Source: Chitinophaga sp. GbtcB8 (GTDB taxonomy: Bacteria; Bacteroidota; Bacteroidia; Chitinophagales; Chitinophagaceae). From it: a stretch of 64,000 nt of DNA. Shown here one piece after another: positions 18,969-26,437 of this stretch. Where the stretch lies: contig NZ_JAGXJN010000004.1 in assembly GCF_019091455.1 (NCBI RefSeq), forward strand, positions 1-64,000. Reading direction: 5' to 3'. Position 1 is the first letter of the stretch; each line of letters opens with the position of its first letter. The notes under the pieces were generated by a model. The model did no database searches and was not told the origin of the DNA. It worked only from the letters and a program-made list of their open reading frames with translations. Position numbers and translations under genes: made by a program.

Positions 18969-19303
18969 GAATTATCGAATGTACTTTCTTGAATGATTCT
19001 GTAAATGCCTCTTTTTGGACCTCACTAACCTGCCAGGAACCGGCAAATCAGGTGCAAATCTATTAAAAATAACATATTTGCGTTACGTTAATGAAAATCA
19101 GCCGGATAATAAGCCCTTCCCGGCAACGTAATTTTTTATACATGGCATATATATACTAATACTAAACAACGTTTTTTTTGCCGGCATAGGCCTTCCGGGC
19201 ATAAGCAGCCTGACATTCACCCGGCTACGTTTACCACTCCTGTAGCTTTTCTAGGATTTATTACCTGTTTTGTTTAAATTAGCTAAAACCAAAATCAGCG
19301 CCC
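18969..19303. promoter_or_regulatory. Divergent intergenic region with locus promoter
   Basis: This 335-base gap separates the polysaccharide locus (minus) from the ECF sigma gene (plus). On the minus strand TAGATTTG at 19055-19062 matches the -7 consensus TAnnTTTG about 87 bases before the export gene start, but there is no good TTTG at the correct distance. On the plus strand the 50 bases before the sigma gene are AT-rich (CCTGTTTTGTTTAAATTAGC) without a clear consensus. I see no RNA gene, JUMPStart/ops motif or conserved ORF in it. Confidence 0.4.
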
Positions 19304-19798
19304 ATGTCACCCGCCGAATTTACGGACCTGTTGCTGCTTCAGGGCGATTTCCTGAAGCCTTTTGCAATAGCGCTTACCCGTGATTCGGAAGCTGCCCGCG
19401 ATCTTTACCAGGAAACCATGTACCGGGCGCTGCTACACCGGGAAAAATACACGGAGGGCACCAATATTCGTGCCTGGCTTTTTACTATCATGCGTAACCT
19501 GTTCATTAACCATTACCGCCGCAAGGCAAAACAGCAGCTGTTCCTGGAACGCGCCACCCGGGCGCTGGTCCTGCTACACCAGCCATACGTGGATAACCAG
19601 GCCATAACCAGCATGCAGGTAAAAGATATTCAACACGCCATTTACCGGCTCCCTAATTTATTCAAACGTCCTTTTCTGTTGTATTATGAAGGTTTTAAAT
19701 ACTATGAAATAGCCGATATGCTGCACGAGCCTATGGGCACCATTAAAAGCCGGATCCATTTTGCACGGAAAATGCTAAAGCAACAGATCGCCCACTAA
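19304..19798 (+). CDS. ECF-type RNA polymerase sigma factor
   Basis: A 164-residue sigma-70-family factor. Region 2 is DSEAARDLYQETMYRALLHR with the conserved IRAWLFTIMRNLFINHYRR (region 2.3-2.4), and region 4 is YRLPNLFKRPFLLYYEGFKY followed by the helix-turn-helix EIADMLHEPMGTIKSRIHFAR. No anti-sigma gene lies next to it; its stop shares a base with the start of the acyltransferase gene (TAATG). That coupling suggests the membrane protein downstream is its cognate partner or main target. Region 4 is a standard HTH, so DNA binding should be intact. Confidence 0.92.
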   Translation: MSPAEFTDLLLLQGDFLKPFAIALTRDSEAARDLYQETMYRALLHREKYTEGTNIRAWLFTIMRNLFINHYRRKAKQQLFLERATRALVLLHQPYVDNQAITSMQVKDIQHAIYRLPNLFKRPFLLYYEGFKYYEIADMLHEPMGTIKSRIHFARKMLKQQIAH

Positions 19799-20922
19799 TG
19801 TCCAACACACAACGCTTCCTATCCTTAGATGTTTTTCGCGGCCTTACTGTGGCCGGTATGATCCTGGTTAACAACCCGGGCAGCTGGTCATATGTATATA
19901 CCCCGCTGGAGCATGCCCCCTGGCATGGCTGCACGCCTACTGACCTGGTATTTCCCTTTTTCCTGTTTGCCGTAGGCAATGCCATGAGCTTTTCCATGAA
20001 AAAGTACCAGGAACAGGGCCATGCCACCGCTGTCAGGAAGATCCTGAAACGTACCCTGCTCATTTTCCTGATCGGGGTATTCCTGAACTGGTTCCCCTTT
20101 TTCAGGTGGAATGCGGAAGGACAGCTGGTATTTAAATCCCTTTCCCAGCTGCGTATTATGGGCGTGCTGCCCCGCATTGCCCTGTGTTACGGGCTGGCAG
20201 CGCTGATCATTCATTTTTGGGGAGAGCGGCGTGCCTTTGTAATAGCGGGCTGCCTGCTGCTGGTATACTGGTGGCTGGTGCTGGCCTTTGGCCAGGGCGA
20301 TCCCTATAGCCTGGATGGTTATGCAGGCCTGCGGCTGGATAAATGGCTGCTGGGTGAGCAGCATCTGTACCGGGGCGAGGGCGTACCCTTTGACCCGGAA
20401 GGTATTTTAAGCACCCTGCCGGCTATTTGTAATGTAATATTCGGCTACCTGGCCGGTATGTATATCCAGCAAAAAGGAAAGGACTATCCCATGCTGTGCG
20501 GCCTGCTGGTTACCGGCTGCCTGCTGGTATTTACTGCGCTGTGCTGGAACATGGTGTTCCCCATCAATAAAAAAATATGGACCAGCTCCTATGTATTGTA
20601 TACTGTAGGTATTGCCCTGCTGCTGTTGTCTGTGCTTATATATGCCATTGAATTCCGGGGCTGGACCAAACCCGCGGCCTTTTTTGAGGTGTTCGGGAAA
20701 AATCCTTTGTTCATTTACGTTATGTCCGGCGTGGTGGTAAAGTTGTACCTGCTGGTGCGTACCGGGCCGGGTGAGAACCTGTATGGATGGCTGTATCAAC
20801 ATATTTTCCGCCCCATTGGCGGCAACTATCCCGGCTCCCTGCTGTTTGCCCTGTTCCATGTAGGCCTGTTCTGGTTATTGGGCTGGGTGATGGATAAACG
20901 AAAGATCTATATCCGGGTTTAG
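19798..20922 (+). CDS. HGSNAT/DUF5009-type membrane acyltransferase
   Basis: A 374-residue polytopic membrane protein (about ten helices). The opening RFLSLDVFRGLTVAGMILVN and PWHGCTPTDLVFPFFLFAVG are the signature of the heparan-alpha-glucosaminide N-acetyltransferase/DUF5009 family; the HG in PWHGCTPTD includes the conserved histidine that carries the acetyl group in HGSNAT. Later helices include FFEVFGKNPLFIYVMSG. The family moves acetyl groups across membranes onto sugar amines (NagX in xanthomonads sits in GlcNAc loci). It is coupled to the ECF sigma gene. The acceptor is unknown; peptidoglycan or chitin fragments are guesses. Confidence 0.85.
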   Translation: MSNTQRFLSLDVFRGLTVAGMILVNNPGSWSYVYTPLEHAPWHGCTPTDLVFPFFLFAVGNAMSFSMKKYQEQGHATAVRKILKRTLLIFLIGVFLNWFPFFRWNAEGQLVFKSLSQLRIMGVLPRIALCYGLAALIIHFWGERRAFVIAGCLLLVYWWLVLAFGQGDPYSLDGYAGLRLDKWLLGEQHLYRGEGVPFDPEGILSTLPAICNVIFGYLAGMYIQQKGKDYPMLCGLLVTGCLLVFTALCWNMVFPINKKIWTSSYVLYTVGIALLLLSVLIYAIEFRGWTKPAAFFEVFGKNPLFIYVMSGVVVKLYLLVRTGPGENLYGWLYQHIFRPIGGNYPGSLLFALFHVGLFWLLGWVMDKRKIYIRV

Positions 20923-20959
20923 ATGCCTGCATCGTTTTAAAAAGCAGCTAAAAACAAAA

Positions 20960-20994
20960 GCAGGAAGCAAAAGAGTGGATCTCTTGCTTCCTGC
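20960..20994. terminator. Bidirectional terminator hairpin
   Basis: Perfect 10-base arms GCAGGAAGCA and TGCTTCCTGC with an AG-rich loop, flanked by A-rich sequence on the left and TTTGTTT on the right. It lies 38 bases after the acyltransferase stop (plus) and 20 bases after the 3' end of the tRNA-Cys (minus), so it can end both transcripts. Confidence 0.85.
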
Positions 20995-21013
20995 TTTGTT
21001 TAATAGAGCAAGC

Positions 21014-21084
21014 AGGTTACGGACGGATTCAAACCGTCGTAAAAGGTTTTGCCGACCTTTACCTCGTCTCTCGGCCACGTAACC
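21014..21084 (-). tRNA. tRNA-Cys(GCA)-like gene with non-canonical positions
   Basis: A 71-base cloverleaf reads cleanly on the minus strand. The acceptor is GGTTACG/CGTAACC with U73, the cysteine discriminator. The D arm is GCC...GGT, the anticodon stem AAGGT/ACCTT with loop CGGCAAA (anticodon GCA), the variable loop TTAC, and the T arm GACGG-TTTGAAT-CCGTC. CCA is not encoded. Three near-universal bases differ: U33 is G; the D loop reads GAGAGACGA with A at position 19 instead of G; and C56 is U. The last two keep a Watson-Crick 19-56 pair (A-U for G-C). The 5' end is 6 bases after the hydroxylase stop and a terminator follows, so it is probably co-transcribed with that gene. It may be a divergent second tRNA-Cys or the cell's only one. 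Confidence 0.8.
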
Positions 21085-21090
21085 TGCATA

Positions 21091-22305
21091 TTAAGTTGCT
21101 ATGCCGTATAACAGGCGCAAATATCTTTGCTGAATAGTAGCCTTATAATAAAATACCAGCGTTTGCACCAGGGCTATCAGCCATAACAAACCAGGCCTGG
21201 GCCAGCAATAGTATACCGCTAAAAAGATCACCAGCAAACGCGCGTACTCCAGGTAAAACACCCATTGCCGCTGTTCCAGTATGGCCCCGCTGTTGATCAG
21301 CGTCAGGAAAATGAATACCGTAAAACAGGCCTGCACAAACAGGGGAATATATTTTTCCAGCAGCAGGAAAAAGAACAACGCGGTCAGCGTCATTGCCATT
21401 TGTGCTACTACATAATTATGCAGCCGCCGGGTAGTAGTGCCGGTTGGGTTCCGGAACAGGAACTTTTCTTCCAGCACCTCCCTGATGCCTGGGTTAATAT
21501 GATCCGGTTTACCGAACACCACCAGCCATTTTTGTTTTAAGCCCTTCGCCTGCCTGAAGGCATAGGCTATTTCCAGCAGAAAATGAAAGTGCTGCCATAA
21601 AAAGCTATGGCTGTCCAGCGGTTTGGTGAGCCCATACTCCGGCTCCTCCTCTTCCGTTACAAAAGTGCCGAACAGCTTATCCCAGATAATAAGCACATCG
21701 CCGTAATTCTTATCCAGGTATTTTTCATTGCAGGCATGGTGCACACGGTGGTGCGAGGGCGTTACAAATATGTATTCCAGCACGCCCAGCTTACCAATAG
21801 TGCGCGTATGAATAAAGAACGGGTATAACCCATGCACCAGCTGCACACTGATGATCATGGCCGGCGGAAAACCTATTACCGGCAGCACAGACCAGAACAT
21901 CATTCTGGCAACTGCCTGGAACACCGTAATTCGCGCAGATACCGTGTAATTAAAATCCTCGCTCTGGTGATGCACTACATGCGCGCCCCACAAAATATTC
22001 ACCTCATGTGCCAGACGATGATACCAGTACCATATAAAATCCGTAAGGATCAGCAATGCTATCCACAACAGCACGCTGGATTGTATATTAAAGATGGCAA
22101 AATGCCGGTGCAGGTAATCATATACAAAATAGAAGATGCCTATGGTAAAGGTATCCAGCAAACGCTCTGCTACCCCTACATTCAGGTTAGATATGGAAGT
22201 GGAAAAGCTGAAATACCCCCATCCTTTTTTACGGGCTACTCCATATTCAATACCCATGAGTAACAGGAATAGTGGAATGGCCCATGCCATGTGATTTAAG
22301 TGCAT
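21091..22305 (-). CDS. Sterol desaturase / fatty acid hydroxylase superfamily protein
   Basis: A 404-residue membrane di-iron oxygenase. It carries the eight-histidine pattern of the superfamily: WYWYHRLAHEVN, WGAHVVHHQSEDFN and PSHHRVHHACNEKYLDKNYG. Several hydrophobic helices precede and follow the motifs, with an extra C-terminal group of helices (about residues 300-400) beyond the core. Members hydroxylate or desaturate lipids; in Bacteroidota likely substrates are sphingolipids, carotenoids or alkylglycerol-type ethers, and the sequence does not decide. A tRNA gene lies 6 bases downstream on the same strand. Confidence 0.85.
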   Translation of the reverse strand: MHLNHMAWAIPLFLLLMGIEYGVARKKGWGYFSFSTSISNLNVGVAERLLDTFTIGIFYFVYDYLHRHFAIFNIQSSVLLWIALLILTDFIWYWYHRLAHEVNILWGAHVVHHQSEDFNYTVSARITVFQAVARMMFWSVLPVIGFPPAMIISVQLVHGLYPFFIHTRTIGKLGVLEYIFVTPSHHRVHHACNEKYLDKNYGDVLIIWDKLFGTFVTEEEEPEYGLTKPLDSHSFLWQHFHFLLEIAYAFRQAKGLKQKWLVVFGKPDHINPGIREVLEEKFLFRNPTGTTTRRLHNYVVAQMAMTLTALFFFLLLEKYIPLFVQACFTVFIFLTLINSGAILEQRQWVFYLEYARLLVIFLAVYYCWPRPGLLWLIALVQTLVFYYKATIQQRYLRLLYGIAT

Positions 22306-22363
22306 AGACTACGGCTAAACAATAATAAGGTGGTGGTAAACGGTTACAATAATACTGCTTTTA

Positions 22364-22400
22364 TTTTAAATAGTCTACAAAAACAATAGACTATTTAAAA
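22364..22400. promoter_or_regulatory. 14-base perfect inverted repeat
   Basis: TTTTAAATAGTCTA and its exact reverse complement TAGACTATTTAAAA are separated by nine bases, in the 194-base gap between rtcB and the hydroxylase gene, 59 bases upstream of the latter's start. The arms are AT-rich and there is no GC-rich stem, so an operator upstream of the hydroxylase is more likely than an intrinsic terminator, although the flanking A and T runs would allow either. Confidence 0.5.
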
Positions 22401-22499
22401 GTAATAATGGCCCATTGAACCATAACATTGTATTACATCATACAAACGTCAGGCAACGGACCATTATACTTACTACTACTTACCCAATTCAAAAAACTA

Positions 22500-23909
22500 T
22501 CAATCTTCCTTGCTGCCATCATCAGCCATGCGCACTATTTTTGGCTGAAAGCGTCCTATCACATCCACCAAACCGCTTTGCGCCGCCATTACTTCATTAA
22601 TGTTCTTATACGCCATGGGCGCTTCATCCGGGCCACCACCCACCAGTATTACCCCCTGCTCTTTGAGGTATTTGTTCAGCTCAAACCGGGATATGGATTG
22701 TGCCGCATTAAAGCGCGACATTGCACGGCCTGCGCCATGTGATGCGGAGTGTAATGATGCAGCCTCTCCCCTGCCTCTTACAATATAACCGGGCGCTGTC
22801 ATAGAGCCGGGTATAATGCCCAGCACTCCCTTGCCCGCTGGTGTAGCGCCTTTGCGGTGCACTATCACCTCCTGTCCGTTATGGATCTCTTTCCAGGCAA
22901 AGTTGTGATGGTTCTCAACCCTTGCCAGCAGTCGTGCATCCATGGCTTTAATTAAACGCCGGTGTATCTGGTTATGGCAGGCGCTGGCATAATCGCCGGC
23001 CAGGTTCATGGCAGCCCAGTATTCCTGGCCTGCTGCTTTATCTAATTCCAGCCAGGCAAAGTGCTGCGCCACCCTGGGCAGCTGGCATAATTCCCGCGCC
23101 AGCCGGGTATAGTGCGCGGCTATTTGTGCACCTAAACCCCGTGAGCCGGAGTGCGATAACAGGCCAACATACGTACCTGCAGGCAGGTTAAATTCATTGG
23201 TGCCTGTTATTTGTACAATGCCCCATTCTACAAAGTGGTTACCACTGCCCGAGGTGCCCAGCTGTTCCACCGCTTTTTTGTGCAGGTGCCGCAGCATGGG
23301 TATTTCCCGGAACAACGCATGCTCCAGCACAGTATCTTCTGTTTTGCCAACCCAGGTAGCGCCGGCCCCAAATTCTGTTTGTGTTACCAGCTCTTTTTTA
23401 AATTTAGCGGCATGCCGCTCCAGGGAAACCACCGGCAGGTCCAGTATGCTCAGGCACATACGGCAGCCAATGTCTACCCCTACCCCGTAGGGTATTACAG
23501 CATTATGGGTAGCCAGCACACCGCCAATGGGCAAACCATAACCATGGTGCGCATCCGGCATTAAAGCGCCGGCTACCGCTACCGGCAGCCTTACCGCGTT
23601 ATTCATTTGCTGCAGGGCGCCGGTTTCAATAAACCCGGCCCCGTATATTTCATAGGGTACCGGTATTTCTTTTAGCGGAATATCTTCTTCCTCCTTTGTC
23701 TCCATCAACTTACCCGCTACTTTTCGCAAACCATCATCCGCCAGGTAGGCCATCGGATCTAACAGCACCTGCTTTAAGATATCCAACGCCGCCTCTTCGG
23801 AATGATGTCTGAATTGTTTTTCCATAGCGGTAATGGCTACGCTGATCGCAGGCCCCTCAGGGTATCCTATGTTGCGTAGCGCCTTACCGGTAAGTCTTAA
23901 TCTGGGCAT
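22500..23909 (-). CDS. rtcB: RNA ligase RtcB family protein
   Basis: Joins RNA 2',3'-cyclic phosphate (or 3'-phosphate) to 5'-hydroxyl ends using GTP and Mn2+. The 469 residues contain the RtcB metal and guanylate motifs: VGVDIGCRMCLSI (with cysteine ligand), GTSGSGNHFVEWG, GLLSHSGSRGLGAQIAAHY, VENHHNFAW, RKGATPAGKGVLGIIPGSM and the nucleotidyl-histidine region LHSASHGAGRAMSR. MPDAHHGYGLPIGGV is also typical. No rtcA or rtcR is present; instead an AAA ATPase gene lies 19 bases upstream on the same strand. RNA repair, or ligation of cleaved tRNA, is the expected role. Confidence 0.93.
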   Translation of the reverse strand: MPRLRLTGKALRNIGYPEGPAISVAITAMEKQFRHHSEEAALDILKQVLLDPMAYLADDGLRKVAGKLMETKEEEDIPLKEIPVPYEIYGAGFIETGALQQMNNAVRLPVAVAGALMPDAHHGYGLPIGGVLATHNAVIPYGVGVDIGCRMCLSILDLPVVSLERHAAKFKKELVTQTEFGAGATWVGKTEDTVLEHALFREIPMLRHLHKKAVEQLGTSGSGNHFVEWGIVQITGTNEFNLPAGTYVGLLSHSGSRGLGAQIAAHYTRLARELCQLPRVAQHFAWLELDKAAGQEYWAAMNLAGDYASACHNQIHRRLIKAMDARLLARVENHHNFAWKEIHNGQEVIVHRKGATPAGKGVLGIIPGSMTAPGYIVRGRGEAASLHSASHGAGRAMSRFNAAQSISRFELNKYLKEQGVILVGGGPDEAPMAYKNINEVMAAQSGLVDVIGRFQPKIVRMADDGSKED

Positions 23910-23928
23910 ATCGTGGGTTTTGAATATT

Positions 23929-25092
23929 TTAGTTTGCCCTGAAACCTATCAGGGATGCCTTTCTTTCAAAGGACTTTTCATTTTGATTAGCAATTTCCGC
24001 AATGCTCATAGGCTGATAAATATCCGTATCAAAACCCAGGTGGCGCGATAGCTGCTGCGCTTTGGGCACCGACAGCCGGGAAAATTCATACTTCGCAATT
24101 AACCGCCCCTTCCGCAGCAACGCGCTGTCTATCATAGACAGGTCACTGTTAAAGGTGCAGATCACCTGCACATTCAAACAATCTGCCAGCAGGCCGTCTG
24201 AAATGTTCAGCAGGTTTGATACGGTTGATTGACCGGTGAGCTTACGGTCCATTACAATGTTCTCTGCATCTTCAATCACCAGAATGCTGTTCGGGTTTTC
24301 TATCAGCAGGTCTATAAAACCGGGCTGCGTAATGTGGGTAGCCATGCTGGGTGATACGAATAATACCCGCTTCTTCAGCCGACCTATCAAATACCGCAGG
24401 TAAGTGGTTTTACCGGTGCCCGGTAAACCGTGCAGCAGCACAATACCTTTATCATTCTGCTTGTTCAGCCGCTTTTGAATGGTGTTATCGATCGCCGCAA
24501 AATCATCTTCATAATAAAGGCCCAGGTCCAGCTTTGTTTTTTTGATCTCCATGTTGCTCAGCTCCAGGCCATGACCATCGTTGGTGATAAGGCTAATGTT
24601 ATTCTTCTTGTGCTTTACCCGTTTTCTGAACTTGCGCAACAGTGCGGTCACTTCATCCATAAAAGCGGTGTTTTGCCCGTTGTGCAGTATTTCACCATAA
24701 CCCTCTCCAAATTCCACCATGCAGTTGTTGTTCATTACTATCAGGGTAATGGAATATTCGTATTTCTTTTCTTTGCGTTCCAGCACACCGTATTGGTAGC
24801 TGTGTTGTATATCAGCTGCAAATGTTTCCCGGAAAATCTTCAGCGCGCGGTATCCATCAATGCCTAATACCAGGTTTACGCTGGGTATAGCATTAAAGCA
24901 GTACATATAGAACTGCTTGGATTCCAGCAGCCGAGTACCGAAAATGCTGTCTGCCGATATGATACGTTGTTGTTGTATATGATGGTTCATCAGTGGTTGT
25001 GTTAATAGCCGGGCGCGGATCCGTATTCGTTTCTTTACCAGTGCACTCACAGCGTTCCTTATGCTGCCGGCCCCTGGTAAAGATGAATACAT
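23929..25092 (-). CDS. AAA family ATPase (BCS1-like core) upstream of rtcB
   Basis: A 387-residue protein when started at the ATG at 25092. A longer reading frame reaches 25203, but its first part would be encoded by a terminator hairpin (25163-25190), and a near-consensus promoter lies just upstream of 25092. The first ~190 residues match no domain I recognise. The C-terminal half is an AAA ATPase: GIVLLHGLPGTGKTTYLRYL (Walker A), SILVIEDAENIV (Walker B), ICTFNSDLSMIDSALLRKGR (sensor 1 and arginine region), resembling BCS1-type AAA proteins. The stop is 19 bases before rtcB, so the two form an operon. It may remodel an RNA-protein complex for RtcB, which is inference. Confidence 0.82.
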   Translation of the reverse strand: MYSSLPGAGSIRNAVSALVKKRIRIRARLLTQPLMNHHIQQQRIISADSIFGTRLLESKQFYMYCFNAIPSVNLVLGIDGYRALKIFRETFAADIQHSYQYGVLERKEKKYEYSITLIVMNNNCMVEFGEGYGEILHNGQNTAFMDEVTALLRKFRKRVKHKKNNISLITNDGHGLELSNMEIKKTKLDLGLYYEDDFAAIDNTIQKRLNKQNDKGIVLLHGLPGTGKTTYLRYLIGRLKKRVLFVSPSMATHITQPGFIDLLIENPNSILVIEDAENIVMDRKLTGQSTVSNLLNISDGLLADCLNVQVICTFNSDLSMIDSALLRKGRLIAKYEFSRLSVPKAQQLSRHLGFDTDIYQPMSIAEIANQNEKSFERKASLIGFRAN

Positions 25093-25129
25093 TGTAACGC
25101 ACCTGGCGTTGTTGAATAGGAGGTTAATG

Positions 25130-25160
25130 CAAACAGAGACGAAAAAAAATATCTTACAAA
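25130..25160 (-). promoter_or_regulatory. Promoter of the AAA ATPase-rtcB operon
   Basis: The minus strand has TTTG (25157-25160), then exactly 19 bases, then TCTGTTTG (25130-25137), one base off the consensus TAnnTTTG. The -33 box sits in the T tract of the preceding terminator. The predicted start leaves a leader of roughly 30 bases before the ATG at 25092, which supports that start. Confidence 0.6.
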
Positions 25161-25162
25161 AA

Positions 25163-25190
25163 AGCCCTGCTCGCGTACACGGGCAGGGCT
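25163..25190 (-). terminator. Terminator hairpin (second of module 2)
   Basis: Arms AGCCCTGC and GCAGGGCT, followed on the minus strand by a run of T. It ends the transcript that could carry the 45-codon ORF at 25213-25350 and isolates the ATPase promoter downstream. Confidence 0.8.
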
Positions 25191-25212
25191 GAATAATGTG
25201 CATGTTTTACCA

Positions 25213-25350
25213 TTACATCATTACATACCTTACCCAACAGACCTTGCGATGCGCAAAGCCAGCCCTGTTCCGGTAATAGCGGCCTGTATCAGGCGCTGTA
25301 ATACCGGGCAACTGCCCACGGCGGTGTGTGTTTATTAGTATCTGAAGCAT
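25213..25350 (-). CDS. Possible small protein, 45 aa (unproven)
   Basis: An open frame of 45 codons lying exactly between two terminators on the minus strand. It is basic, with HRRGQLPG near the start and a GRYYRNRAG segment followed by HRKVCWVRY near the end. A longer in-frame start at 25407 would run through a terminator hairpin and is not credible. No promoter or ribosome site is evident between the terminator at 25364-25396 and this ORF. I do not recognise the protein. It may be chance, but module 1 has a similar-sized ORF in the same place. Confidence 0.25.
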   Translation of the reverse strand: MLQILINTHRRGQLPGITAPDTGRYYRNRAGFAHRKVCWVRYVMM

Positions 25351-25363
25351 ATTCCGGGTAACA

Positions 25364-25396
25364 AAAAAGCCCGGCTCATTATCAGCCGGGCTTTTT
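25364..25396. terminator. Terminator hairpin (first of module 2)
   Basis: Arms AGCCCGGCT and AGCCGGGCT around CATTATC, with five or more A before and five T after the stem, so it works in both directions. It follows the 28-codon ORF by about 25 bases on the minus strand. Confidence 0.88.
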
Positions 25397-25420
25397 GTTA
25401 TATACACAAATCTCTTTGTC

Positions 25421-25507
25421 TCATTTCTCGTTATAACATGCCCGGCAACTGTGATGTCCCTTTGGAAAGGACCCCGCTGCTTTTTTATTTATGATGAATA
25501 GACGCAT
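25421..25507 (-). CDS. Small ORF A, 28 aa, behind a strong promoter
   Basis: A 28-residue basic peptide frame (ATG at 25505-25507, TGA at 25421-25423). It starts with a short hydrophobic stretch MRLFII, continues with KKAAG and SFPKG and ends SCRACYNEK. It is placed between a promoter of the housekeeping type about 38 bases upstream and a strong terminator 25 bases downstream, so a transcript of about 170 bases must be made. The ending resembles that of small ORF B at 26645-26740: both share the codons CGG GCA TGT (Arg-Ala-Cys) about 7 codons from the stop. Whether the product is the peptide or the RNA is unknown. No family recognised. Confidence 0.45.
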   Translation of the reverse strand: MRLFIINKKAAGSFPKGHHSCRACYNEK

Positions 25508-25544
25508 GTTAAAATGGTTTTGTGATTAATTGAATTGAACCCTG

Positions 25545-25577
25545 CAAAGATAAATCGAATATTTCTGATCCTACAAA
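25545..25577 (-). promoter_or_regulatory. Promoter of small-transcript module 2
   Basis: The minus strand reads TTTG (25574-25577), 21 bases, TATCTTTG (25545-25552). The -7 box is a full match to TAnnTTTG, and it is the same octamer as in module 1. The expected start is about 30 bases before small ORF A. Confidence 0.7.
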
Positions 25578-25725
25578 TTTTTCTGCCGGTTTTTAAAAAT
25601 ATTTTCGTTTATCCATTCCTGTTAAAACAGCGTGCCATCGCTAAGCTATTGGATGGCACGCACTATAAATGAACTCGAAAGCAAAAAAAGGATTAACAGC
25701 AACAGATGATGCTGGTCGACCGTTT

Positions 25726-26298
25726 TTATATTAATTCCATACTACTTGTAGAAGAGAATTGTTTTTCCAGCCGCTGCAGCTGGCGGATATGCCTTTCAAT
25801 ATGCTTGGTAAGGAAATAGATATACTGGTATATATCCAGCTTACCCAGGTTATTTACAGACATATTGGTAAACACCAGGCGCCCCTCCCCGTTCTTCAAC
25901 AGGCTCAGGTTATACATACACTGCGCAAACTGCTGCTTCAGCAAAGCTCTTACTACCTGCATATCCTTCATACCCGTAGGCTCCATATGATCGGGGCGTA
26001 TCCAGCCGAATGACTGGCTGCCTATCACCTCTATCTGCTCAAATTTGTCAAAGTAGTCGCCGGGCAGTATTACCGTATGGCCATTAGTTTTACGATCCAG
26101 CGCACGGCGGGTAGCTTTGTTAATGATCAGCAATAAAAAATAATTGGTAAGGCTGATATGCTCCAGCACTTCATGGGCATTCCACTGATCCGGCCCTGGT
26201 TTAAAATCCAGCAAAACCGGGTCCCGGTCAAACCACGTATCCAACTCCTTGAAGTTGTTCAGCAAAGCCTCTCTTACTGTTTGAATAATATTTCTCAT
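25726..26298 (-). CDS. DinB superfamily protein
   Basis: A 190-residue four-helix-bundle protein of the DinB/YfiT type. It has the typical opening (ALLNNFKELDTWFDRDP, then DQWNAHEVLEHI, where the histidines of W-N-A-H-E-V-L-E-H belong to the metal site) and a C-terminal TKHIERHIRQLQRL carrying the third histidine. The start at 26298 is chosen because the longer frame to 26454 would be read through a terminator hairpin (26381-26410) and adds nothing conserved. DinB proteins include thiol-dependent S-transferases; the substrate here is unknown. It lies downstream of small-transcript module 1 on the same strand. Confidence 0.85.
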   Translation of the reverse strand: MRNIIQTVREALLNNFKELDTWFDRDPVLLDFKPGPDQWNAHEVLEHISLTNYFLLLIINKATRRALDRKTNGHTVILPGDYFDKFEQIEVIGSQSFGWIRPDHMEPTGMKDMQVVRALLKQQFAQCMYNLSLLKNGEGRLVFTNMSVNNLGKLDIYQYIYFLTKHIERHIRQLQRLEKQFSSTSSMELI

Positions 26299-26380
26299 GA
26301 TCTCACTATTTGGGGTTATGCACCTTCCTGATCCTTTGTACGGGCTAGTACATAACGTATTAAAGTATTTAAAAACAAAA

Positions 26381-26410
26381 ATCCCGGCACGATTTCCAAC
26401 GGGCCGGGAT
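26381..26410 (-). terminator. Terminator hairpin (second of module 1)
   Basis: Arms ATCCCGGC and GCCGGGAT around a 14-base loop, followed on the minus strand by TTTTTGTTTTT. It lies 27 bases after the 43-codon ORF and 83 bases before the DinB start. Confidence 0.82.
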
Positions 26411-26437
26411 CTTATAACAAAAACTGTACTTGCTTTG

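Noticed and set aside
18969..19303. JUMPStart/ops or UpxY-type antitermination signals before the capsule locus
   Set aside because: No matching motif or antiterminator gene is visible; the locus could be regulated elsewhere.
25213..25407. 64-aa frame starting at 25407
   Set aside because: Its first 19 codons would be encoded by a strong bidirectional terminator hairpin; only the shorter 45-codon part could be real.
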